Shown piece after piece: positions 11,807 through 20,788 of a stretch of DNA of 64,000 bases; the first letter of the stretch is position 1; each line of letters opens with the position of its first letter. Location: contig VXIS01000213.1 in assembly GCA_008704415.1 (NCBI GenBank), positions 1 through 64,000 on the forward strand, in the 5' to 3' direction. The position numbers were made by a program, and so were the translations under genes. The notes under the pieces are model-generated. The model did not search any database. It was not told where the DNA came from and saw nothing but the letters and a program-made list of their open reading frames with translations. The DNA is from Sphaerosporella brunnea (taxonomy: Eukaryota > Ascomycota > Pezizomycetes > Pezizales > Pyronemataceae).

Positions 11807-12293
11807 TGCGATGCTGAAGATACGTTTTCCTTTTCCCTTTCTTTCGTATTACGTGTAAGAGTGGTGATTTCGTCGTGGGAGTGGTGGCGGTGTGTTGAAG
11901 GGGTGGAAGCTGCTTGGTGCGGTGATGCTGTGACGAGAACGCGATCTTGGTGGAAAGGAAAACAAGAGAAGCGAGGCCTTGGCACTGGGGCACCCATCGC
12001 CTGACCATCAGAATTCCAACAGAATGACCTTTATACATGGACTCTAGAAAAAGAGCTTTATTGTGTGCTGAAGCACTACTTTGATTAATTTTGGTCATTT
12101 CCCAGCGAGCGTTATGCATTTTTTCAGTCTATGAAACTCATCGCCAGCTTGGGGAACTACAGACCAGCAGATCACGTCTTCTCTTAGCTCCAGACTCCAG
12201 TTCGCGATTCAACGACGCCATTTCTTTCCTACCCGCGCCGAACTCTGTCCTATAATAATCTAATCCTCTCTCTAAGCTGCAGTCAAGTCCACC
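11807..12293. promoter_or_regulatory. Divergent promoter between the disordered protein and gtr1
   Basis: The 487-bp spacer separates two genes transcribed away from each other, so it must hold both promoters. CT-rich stretches lie just upstream of both start codons, as is common in ascomycete core promoters. No convincing TATA box or named factor site was seen. Confidence 0.5.
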
Positions 12294-13410
12294 ATGGAGG
12301 AACGGAAAGGAAACCGCAACAAGAAAAAGGTGTTACTGATGGTACGTTTTCAGTGGGAGAGCTCAGAAGAGCTGGCAATCTCCCCCAAACTGACCGTTCC
12401 ACGCGCAGGGCAAATCCGGCAGTGGTAAATCGTCTATGCGCTCCATCGTCTTCAGCAATTATGTCGCCAAAGACACGCGGCGACTGGGCGCTACTATCGA
12501 CGTGGAGCACTCGCACGTACGGTTTCTAGGCAACCTAACACTGAACCTGTGGGATTGTGGAGGGTACGTCTTCATGTCTCCTGACATCACAGAGTCGCAT
12601 CTAACCCACTGTCTCTGGGGTGTGAATAGACAAGATGCCTTCATGGAAAACTATCTTGCCACGCAGCGAGACCATATCTTCAAAAACGTCGAAGTTCTAA
12701 TTTACGTCTTCGATGTCGAAAGCCGCGAATTCAACCGCGACCTCATCACCTACTGTTACATCATCGAAGCGCTTTCTCAGAACTCACCCGACGCCTCAGT
12801 GTTCTGCTTAATCCACAAGATGGATCTCGTTCAAACCGAGTTACGGGAGCGGCTGTACCAAGAACGTTCTGCCGTGCTGCGAGAGAAGAGTTTGGGCATG
12901 GACATCACCACGTTCGCCACCAGCATCTGGGACGAAACGCTGTACAAAGCCTGGGCTAAGATTGTGTATACCCTAATCCCGAACCTTCCACAACTGGAGC
13001 ACCACCTGGAGCGGTTCGCAGCGCTAGCAGAGGCCGAAGAAGTAATCCTCTTCGAACGCACCACATTCTTAGTCATCTCGCACGTCACCCGAGCTACAGA
13101 TCCAAACCCCTATCCTGACCGCTTCGAAAAGATCAGCAACATCGTCAAGCAGTTTAAACAGAGCTGTACAAAGATGGCCAGTAATTTCACCGCGTTCGAG
13201 TTGCGCGCACACACCTTCTCGGCGTTTATTGATGTGCTCACTCCAAATACGTATATCCTTGTTGTCATGCCGGCGAATGCGGCCGAGAGCGCGTCGACCT
13301 TGGGGAACATCGCGGTCGCGAGGAAACACTTTGAGAAGTTGGAGAAGGATTCGGGCGCGGCTGCACAGGCGGCCGCTGCAGGTGGTAGATGGAGTGAGAA
13401 TGGGAACTAA
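12294..13410 (+). CDS. gtr1: Rag-family GTPase Gtr1 (RagA/B type)
   Basis: This is the RagA/B-like half of the Gtr1-Gtr2 heterodimer that signals amino-acid sufficiency to TORC1 on the vacuole (EGO complex). The model has three exons: 12294-12341, 12409-12563 and 12630-13410, with introns of 67 bp (GTACGT donor) and 66 bp (GTACGT donor, TCTAACC branch). They total 984 nt, 327 aa. The first exon encodes a short basic leader ending LLM. The splice rebuilds the P-loop GKSGSGKSS. The switch II motif WDCGGQ is rebuilt across intron 2, and the guanine-specificity motif is HKMD. The C-terminal half is the Rag roadblock-like dimerisation domain. The start is set by the ATG in ACCATGG context. Family length matches (yeast Gtr1 is 310 aa). 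Confidence 0.95.
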
Positions 13411-14538
13411 GTGTGAGAGGGAGGAGGCATTATAATATACCCGGCAATTTATACTGGTCCACGTGACATAGAAACATAAACTCCAGAACACTTACCGGGG
13501 CTGAGTATTCCTGGTGGAGTCAAGTTTCGATTGTTGTGATAGCTATCGACTTGCAAAAGGGTTGTTGGTTTGTTCCACCTAAGGTACTTACTTAGGTAGT
13601 ATGTAATTTTTAGATACTTAATCATAGTCTTTAGTTTGAAGAGATACTAGGTTGGGGGGGGGGGGGGTGGCGTGTAGGCAGAGACATTAATCATGAGATA
13701 TCACGCTACTCAGAATAGTGGTCTAAGAAGATGATATACAATTTTTTCGTACGGTACAATTTCAGTTGAATACGTAAAGTTACCCAAGATTACGTCAAAC
13801 TATAGAAAAACCATAGCAAAGCTAAAGAAAACGAGTGATCCGCATTTAAAAATGTCACGAGAAAGCTATTTTTTGAGTCTTTTTTGAGCGGTATTAGGTC
13901 GCGGTATTTTTGGGCGAAACCTTAGAAATCTTACAGTCACGAACGTATAACCTACGCAAGCGAGGCGAAAGATTCGATCACAGACGCCACTACTATCCCT
14001 ACAGAGCACATACCTTATACTATCCCTTTGGCTCTCGCACGGATTTGGGCCCTAGAATGACGAGTGTTGGCTAGGACCAATTTGTGCTCGAGGCAGTTAT
14101 CGTCTCCATTGCCTATGGCACACCTGCTCGATCTTTTGCTGGCACGCACCATTTTCGGGACCGGATTTCATTTTAACAAGCAAAGGGGTGGCCGAGAAGG
14201 GGGTGACATCACCCGCACGAAATGTCAGACCGCACTTTAACCCCTCCCACACGGACGATTCTAGTAGGAGGGGGGGATTTCTCGGGTCTGTGGCTTCTTC
14301 TACGGTCCAATTCAAGCTCGCACGGGGGGGGGGTGATTGTGCCAGCGAAGATGGATGGACCGCCGCATGTGCTGAGACGTGCTATGGGATTGGAGTGATG
14401 GGTTATAAAGGGGTATCATCGAGTTTAAGTTTAGGGTGCGGGAAGGTTGACGTCGTCGACGAGTGAGAATATGTGAAAAAAAACAATGAAACAAGTTGCT
14501 TGTATTGATTTGTAGCTACGAGTATATACGTATGTAGC
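13411..14538. other. Intergenic, no supported gene
   Basis: This 1.1-kb stretch is AT-rich, with a G run at 13645-13658 and a TACTTACTTAGGTAG motif near 13586. Small ORFs at 14097-14494 lie on both strands and are unrecognised. Nothing with coding character or a repeat pair could be supported. Confidence 0.5.
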
Positions 14539-15729
14539 TTACTCATGGAAGTATCGGTGAGTTTTGCGCTTCCGAGGCAAGCGGTGCTTCATTGGAGTCT
14601 TGAAGCGTCCAAAAACATGCTCAGTCAAGGCCATGGCATGCAGCTGGACGGCATCGTTGGTAACATCCTTGGTGACCTGAAGGAATCCCATGTACGCGAT
14701 CATGGTAGCAAAGCTGGGCTCGCCAAAGTCTAGTCCCGCGTGCTCCCCCGCCATCCTCGACATCAACTGTTCAGCCACGTCTTTATCGCTGGTAACGTTG
14801 TGGCTGAAGGAGAGGTCGAGCAAAACCACGGCCGAAGAATGCAACAGGGCATTCGCCAACGGCGCCATAAGGACTGCCAGCTGGCTGGGATCCCCACTTG
14901 TCGTCAGTATTTCCAGCGGGTTGCGATCCCCGCTTGCCATAAGGACTGCCAGCAGGCTGGGATCCCCACTTGTCGTCAGTATTTCCAGCGGGTTGCGATC
15001 CCCACTTGTCGTCAGTATTTCCAGCGGGTTGCGATCCCCGCTTGTCGTCAGTATTTCCAGCGGGTTGCGATCCCCGCTTGGTGTTTCCGGCGCCATAAGG
15101 ACTGCCAGCAGGCTGGGATCCCCACTTGTCATCAGTATTTCCAGCAGGTTGCGATCCCCGCTTGGTGTTTCCGGCGGGACCAGACTTCCAAGACTGGTTG
15201 CGGTTGTGTGGGCCGACAAGTAGGGCCAGTGAGGCCTAACAACGCCGCCCTGTCTCTTCATCGCTGAACGAAACTTGCTCTGCGCGTACGGTGGTAACAT
15301 ATACCACCGCTTCCTTGAGACGGACCTCAAAGGCGTCGAGGTCGCAGCGAAGGGCGGCCTCTAGCATTTTCGCCGCGAAAACTGAACTTTCGAATTGAGC
15401 TATGATCCTTGCGGACGTGACTTATGTTTTTGATTCATGTCAGCGGAGCGGATTGTCAACGGGAGGGTATACTGCGTACTCTTTGGCTCAGACGATTCCC
15501 TAATAGCGATGATAGATCGCTCAGTCATCGGATGCGGGAAACCTGGCTCCATGGCTGTCGCTGCCGGGGGTTGATGTGCGGTTGGCGAGACTCCGCGACT
15601 GGAGGGGTTGGTGGTATCTCGTGTTCTTGGGGTGGTGTGGCAGAGGGTAGAAGGGATGGAGGTATTGTTCTTAAGCAGCCCAGGAAGCCCCAAAAGGCTG
15701 TGGGAAGCCGTTCCAGATGACTGCTGCAC
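14539..15729 (-). CDS. Hypothetical protein with 12-residue tandem repeats
   Basis: I do not recognise this protein. A three-exon model is supported by splice signals and frame. Exon 1 is 15729-15473. Intron 1 is 15472-15408 (GTATAC donor, GCTGAC branch, GCAAG acceptor). Exon 2 is 15407-15305, reading as an amphipathic helical segment around FAAKMLEAALRCDLDAFEVR. Intron 2 is 15304-15250 (GTATAT donor, GACAG acceptor). Exon 3 is 15249-14539. Together they give 356 aa. Exon 3 carries an array of 12-residue units of the form SGDRNPLEILTT and SGDPSLLAVLMA. A non-repetitive C-terminal domain of about 100 residues ends in a basic tail (PRKRKTHRYFHE). Intron 2 is the least certain; exon 3 alone is an open frame from 15330. 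It sits next to transposon relics, so it may be a young or accessory gene. Confidence 0.45.
14870..15175 (-). repeat. 36-bp coding minisatellite
   Basis: About eight 36-bp units occur in two alternating flavours, one translating as SGDRNPLEILTT and the other as SGDPSLLAVLMA, with two short inserts reading PETP. Copies are almost identical in sequence (differences such as A/G in CCCC[AG]CTT), so the array looks recently amplified. All spacings keep the reading frame. Confidence 0.85.
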
Positions 15730-17845
15730 GGACGGCTGGGACGTTCATGGTTTCAACTGAGTATTGTCGCCGCCGCTGTCGACAAAAAGACGTCTGGGGC
15801 TCGTCTTGAAAATCCAGCCACTCGAGCAAGTGTTGTTAATGGTGAGCCGGCCCTCATGACTGTGCTTCCTTGGGCTGGCTGGCTTTTGCGGCCTGAGGGC
15901 TGACAGGTGGACTATGCCGTTATAAAAGCAAAAGATACACCGGTGCCAGCGCTGGGTATAAGTATTTTACAAAAAAAACCATCTAATTAGGATGAACTCA
16001 CTACAAGTTCAGCAATGAGCTACATCGGAAGGCTTTCTGTCTCTATTGTGGCCGAATAGAACCATTGTTGATACGCCGAATTTGCATATTTTAACATGAA
16101 TTTTGGCGGCCAAATAGACCGTTGCTATAGACTAGAGGATCCTCGCCCTCTGTTCTATCCATTGGCTTCATATTGCGCGATAGGTGACTGTTTGTTGTGG
16201 TGGGTATCGGTGTGTTCGGTCACGGGAAGGCCTCCTGCATTGAGACATGCACTTCAAAGAACAGACACTAAAAATTGTTAACGTTGGGCACTGACAGTGT
16301 AGACGCCGCTCTTTGGTAGCACTCGGTCATTAATAGACTCCCCAGTGCTTTCAACTGCCCAGGTCGGTTGACCCGGCTGTTCCAGGGCGCTGAGGCTGCC
16401 AGAAAGCGAGTGATCTTCCATGGTGCAGCGCCCGAGTTGCATGGAACTTCAAACTCTTCGTTGGGCAATAACAATGCAATTTGCTACAGATTTGAAGCGA
16501 TAGGATCTGGCTATGGATAGAAAACAAGGCGATTTGAAATCCATAGCACATTATGACCACACCCATGGCCAAGGGGCACCTCAATGCTCCCAGAACAGTA
16601 CACCAGACTTATCCAGCTGTATCAGGCAATCATTTGCCTCAATTGCATCATCCTTCAGGCCCGCTCGCTGGTCGGTGATACGGAGTTCGCGTTAATCAAT
16701 GGTAAGCAGACTGCCAAAGCGGCGAGCGCTGGAGTACTAGTAGCACTTGCAAACACCCGCTCAACCTCAGCAGCAAAGTAAACAACTCAAGTGCCATAAT
16801 AGAAGGCGTCCTCTTTTGCTCGCTAGTAGGCGATAATATCATTTACCTCCACTTCAGACAGAGAATGCATTGCCAGTGTGTGTGTGTCCATCGTTCTTTT
16901 GGATTGGCGAACCATGGAGCCAGATCCAAGACCTTAGTGAGCGGTTCTGTTCCCCCAAAGATGCCCGGGTGCGTTGGAGGAAGGTGTTTCCTTAGGCTCA
17001 GCGTCCCCATCCTCGTCACTGCCTTCCAATTCAGAGGTCGGAATCTTGTGTTACAACCTTCAAACCTAGACTCAGGCTCAGAGATTCTGGGCTTTTTGCT
17101 TTCGCTTGTGCTGAGTGGATTGTTGCGTGGAGACGGGGGCCTCAACCTCACTCAGACTGATCAGTGCGCTACCGCTGGGATATATCGCTGCCTGGTGAAT
17201 ATTGAGTATCAAACGCCGCCAAAAGGATCGGATCGATCATGGCGAAGTGCTACTAGGGGTTCTACCATTCTCAAGTCTCGAAGTTATAGTTCTCTAGTTT
17301 TGTGTATTGAAGACATTGCTGCACGACTACATCACTATAGCTCGCTGTATCTACCGTAACCTTGACTGGCATGTGCACTATCCCCCGCAGTGGTGAAATT
17401 GCTAGATCGAGCAACAACCGATGAAAGTGGTGGTGACTATTCTGACTAATCCACACTATTTCACGGTTGTTGCTCGATCTAGCATTTTCACCACTGCGGG
17501 GGATAGTGTATCCAACTCATGCTCGAACTTGAGCCAGCCCACAGGGAACTTAAATGTTGGTGCGCAGGCAGCTCATGATTGGAACCGCCCGCCGGACGTG
17601 CTGTTTATGAGTGCCTCACCTACCAGCTGGGCGCTTTAGGTCAGTTGAAGAGCGCCAAGGCTTCCTGTGACAGCCAATGATTTGGCCCTGGCTTTCTCGG
17701 CCCGCTATCGAAAACACCGCACCCCCAGTTTGTTGAGAAAAGCTGTCGGTAAAGCAGCGGTTGATATATTCTATCCCAGATTTCCGTACATAGCGCTATT
17801 CCACCGTAGATTTGCGCCGATCGAGAAGCGAAACCACTCCCATCA
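15730..17845. other. Accessory spacer with hairpin; no supported gene
   Basis: This 2.1-kb stretch has only short open frames on both strands (for example 16865-17359 plus, 16843-17151 minus, 16584-16781 plus). None matched a family that I recognise. The one clear structure is the inverted repeat at 17376-17508, listed separately. The setting between a repeat gene and MULE remains suggests decayed mobile DNA. Confidence 0.4.
17376..17508. repeat. Near-perfect 45-bp inverted repeat (hairpin)
   Basis: Arms 17376-17420 and 17464-17508 are reverse complements with one mismatch over 45 bp (GCAATTTC against GCATTTTC). They are separated by a 43-bp loop. The arms begin CACTATCCCC and end GGGGATAGTG. 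No target-site duplication is seen directly outside the arms. It could be a small fold-back element or the template of a hairpin RNA. Confidence 0.9.
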
Positions 17846-18487
17846 TCAGTCCTCAACATCGTCGAAGCGTCCCAACATAATATCCAGCGTTCCCCTATCC
17901 ACATGGACTTCACCATCCCGCTCGACATCCAGAATATCCTGATCCATGACAAGACCAGCCATCTCGATCCTGTCCAGCCTCGCCCTGATATCCTCCATCA
18001 GCGCCAACAGGGCCATGTTCTGGGCCTGGAGCGCTTCGGCGGCAGCGCCGAAATGTCCAGCCGGGAGCATGGGCCACGCAGCGGTGCCGATGAGGGGCTC
18101 GCCCGCAGCAGGGAGCGAAACGTGATGCTGCTTGAGCGCGGAAAGCAGCCGCTCCATGTCCTCGCACGGTGCGTCGCCCATGATGCAGGGGAGGCCGAAG
18201 ATTTCTAGGTTGTCAGCCCGTGCTGCGCGTGAACATGGCAGAGAAGCGAACGAACCACGTGGCCTGGAGTCGGTGGGGGTTGTTTCTTCTGGAGCCTTTG
18301 CCGAGGCGACCGCTGCTGAAGTTAGCTCGCTGTTTTTTTTCGGCGTGAAGGAGAAGAGGAACTTGCGACTGGCGGCGGCGGACTTGTGGGACGCCTCTAC
18401 GGCTACGCGAGACCCAGAGTCCATGTTTTGTGCGGCGGTGTGGGTTGTTGTTCTGACGGGTCGTGCACTGATGTGCTGGTAGTTCAA
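17846..18487 (-). CDS. Hypothetical protein, helical C-terminal half
   Basis: This is one open frame of 213 codons. The likely start is the second methionine (MDSGSR, about residue 22) or the first at 18487. The N-terminal half is Ala/Ser/Lys-rich with a small basic patch (FSFTPKKNS). The C-terminal half contains a predicted long helix (AEALQAQNMALLALMEDIRA) followed by an acidic tail ending in DDVED. No catalytic motif or membrane segment is visible, and I do not recognise the family. Codon use is GC-rich like the surrounding single-copy genes, which favours a real gene over a chance frame. It is flanked by mobile-element remains. Confidence 0.5.
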   Translation of the reverse strand: MNYQHISARPVRTTTHTAAQNMDSGSRVAVEASHKSAAASRKFLFSFTPKKNSELTSAAVASAKAPEETTPTDSRPRGSFASLPCSRAARADNLEIFGLPCIMGDAPCEDMERLLSALKQHHVSLPAAGEPLIGTAAWPMLPAGHFGAAAEALQAQNMALLALMEDIRARLDRIEMAGLVMDQDILDVERDGEVHVDRGTLDIMLGRFDDVED

Positions 18488-18702
18488 GCGCAGTGTGGTC
18501 GTTTGATGATGCGTAGTGTAGCGAGTGACTGTATGTGCAGCACGTTCTATGCGCGCGAAGCTTATTCCAACATCAACAAAAACTTAAACTCACCCAAACT
18601 CAAAAATAAAGGTGGACAGAGTGAAGACGTCGGGGAGAATCAATCGAGGGGCACACTATAAATACCGCTCTTCTCCCTTCTTCTTTCTTTCCTCAACAAC
18701 CA

Positions 18703-19611
18703 CCTTCAACCCACTCGAGTGAGACTCAAAGACAGTGACCCTAATAACGTCTGAACCCTTGCCCCCCCCCCCCCTTTAAAGGAGTGTGGCTTTAAAGTGC
18801 GCGCCCTTTGGAAGAAAGCGCTCGAGAAAGTCAAAGTAACAACTGTGGTTATCAAACACAACCGGTGCCTGGGTATCGTGGAGCCACGCCGGAGTACAGC
18901 AAGCGCCCACTCCTTTGTAAACGAAACTGTGCCACGCTATTGACTGTTACCAACGACACCAAACCCCGGGATGTTATCGAAGCTGTACAGAAGCACCTCA
19001 AAGCTCCTATCAACTATGCTGCGGCCCACAAAGTTCTGCTTGCCTTGCAGTGTAAAGACATCAATATCGAGGGCATCAATTTCGTCTGCTATATACCTGC
19101 CTACTTTGAACTTCTCCGCAGGTGTGACCCCAAGGGTTGGTATTTTCTCAGCAACAAAGACAACACCACACAGTTTTAGAGGATCTTTCTTTGTTCCCTC
19201 AGGGTCCAGCCTTCATCGAGTTGGATGGTACCTTCACCAAGTCTAAATTCCGGCAGACCGTTCTGTTTGCAGTGATGTTGGACGGCAACAACGAGGCTTG
19301 TCTTCTCGCGTGAGCTGTGGTAGAGAATGAAAATGAGGAGGCCTGGGGGTTTTTTTTTCTGAAGCACCCGCTAACCCCAACGCTGTCCAGCGTGCTCCGG
19401 TCCGTTGTAACACTTGTAAAGGCGTGGGTCGTAATGCTCGAACCTGCACTCAGCCTCATATGTTAATCTACTGACGAATGGGAGGCGTATTAAAGAGCGG
19501 GATGGGGGGGTTAGCAGAAGCATTATGGGCGTTAAATTCATTTTGATTTTCCAGTACAAGGTCCGGGTAGTTTGATCGTGGTATTTGAGTCTCACTCGAG
19601 TGGGTTGAAGG
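18703..19611 (+). mobile_element. MULE-type element remnant with 28-bp inverted ends
   Basis: Identical 28-bp inverted repeats lie at 18703-18730 and 19584-19611. They begin CCTTCAACCCACTCGAGTGA and continue to CTCAAA. They bracket a fragment of MULE transposase. At about 0.9 kb the element is far shorter than an autonomous MULE (2-4 kb), so it is internally deleted. No direct target duplication was seen immediately outside the repeats, so the true ends may lie further out. Confidence 0.75.
18808..19380 (+). pseudogene. MULE transposase fragment, disrupted
   Basis: The frame from 18808 runs 123 codons and ends in a TAG at 19177. It shows the pre-catalytic region typical of Mutator-like transposases (DVIEAVQKHL, then INYAAAHKVLLAL, then VCYIPAYFELL). 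A frame change then brings in FIELDGTFTKSKFRQTVLFA and VMLDGNNEA, containing the first catalytic Asp of the DDE core. A TGA replaces an expected sense codon before VVENENEEAW. The rest of the DDE core and the C-terminal zinc knuckle are absent. It is certainly non-functional. Confidence 0.8.
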
Positions 19612-19799
19612 GCATTTTGCCAAATAATCTAATACCGAGGGTACAGGCCTTCAGAGAGGGGTATTATAGCAAATAACCGATAAAAAAAAGAATCGGTTAT
19701 TGTTTAAAATGCTCCCGAACATCGCGAAAAAAGTACGGCGTGCCCCCAAATTTCCGTCCATTTAAAATGCCTCCAGATTAAAACAAATCTATTTACACC

Positions 19800-20504
19800 T
19801 CGCCGGCCTCAGGCTGAGTGCTGCTTAGATGTTGTGGCTTCTTACAGGTGCAGGCATTACGATTTCCTATCTGACCGCAAGTTGAGCGCCTGAATGGAGG
19901 GCGGTCCCTAATGTTAGGCAGGTCGCCAGGGCGTGCCCTTCCGTAAATCATCCTTTCGCTTTCGCTTTTTTTGCAGGGCGTCCTTGAGGAGCCTGTGTGA
20001 GTGGAGGCTCACACTCATCCAGAGGAACATCTGAAAGACTGACGCTGTCGCTATCGTACTCCTCTGCCAGATGGGTGACAGGTACCGGAATTCGCCCGTT
20101 CGCAAGATTATGCACATCCTCGAGGTTTATTGGAACAAAATTGTCGGTGTACATGGAGACAATGCTTTCAAGCTTAAGATAGATAGTCTGGCATGTAGTC
20201 TCTTGGAGCTTGCAAGCTACATTTTAAACCGGACTGTAGAGTTGCCCAGAATAGCGCACAGATGCAAACGCGCCTCGAACTGCTCAAAATTTGGAAATCT
20301 GTCGCCAACCTTAAGTTCCGGACTTGAGGAAAGGCCAACTACCGTAGAAACTTCTGTCATGGGCTCATCTGGATTAGAACTTGAAGGGAGAGCAGGAACT
20401 TGAAGGTGTTGTCGCTGCATGATGAGCGAGACGACCGGGACGATGGTTTGTGGTGGTGGTGGCGCGAGGTGGTTGGGGGAGGGAGCATAGTCACAGCACA
20501 TCAC
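19800..20504 (-). pseudogene. Second MULE transposase remnant (N- and C-terminal pieces)
   Basis: This reads on the minus strand. The 20504-20217 piece carries a MULE-like N-terminal motif (LKVGDRFPNFEQFEARLH). The 20154-19948 piece carries the linker seen before the tail of fungal MULEs, ending APQGRPAKKAKAKG. A frameshifted continuation below 19970 reads STCGQIGNRNACTC, a damaged zinc knuckle (CxxC...H...C). The catalytic core between them is missing. The orientation is opposite to the remnant at 18808, so these are two separate insertions or a rearranged one. A hairpin AATAACCGAT / ATCGGTTATT lies at 19672-19701, beside it. Confidence 0.7.
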
Positions 20505-20788
20505 TCAGGAGTTCAACCTGGGGGCATCTCAGATGGATGAAAATCCACGGGCACGCTGTATATATTTTTCACAATTTTCAGGGGAATGTTAAGCAATATC
20601 CGAAAAAGAATAAAACAATTGGAAAAAAAAAAAAGAATGAAAAGAATGATAAAAAAAGAACAAAAAAAAAATAAAAAAACTTCATGACACAGGATTAAAA
20701 AAAAAAAAGTCGAAAATACCGAGGCCCCACAAAGATACCTTGTATTTAAATGTCGCAATCTCATGGATCTAAGCACTTCCGAAAGCCT

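Noticed and set aside
14870..15175. Regular 36-bp repeats resembling a CRISPR array
   Set aside because: There are no unique spacers, the units run head to tail in an open frame, and the host is a fungus.
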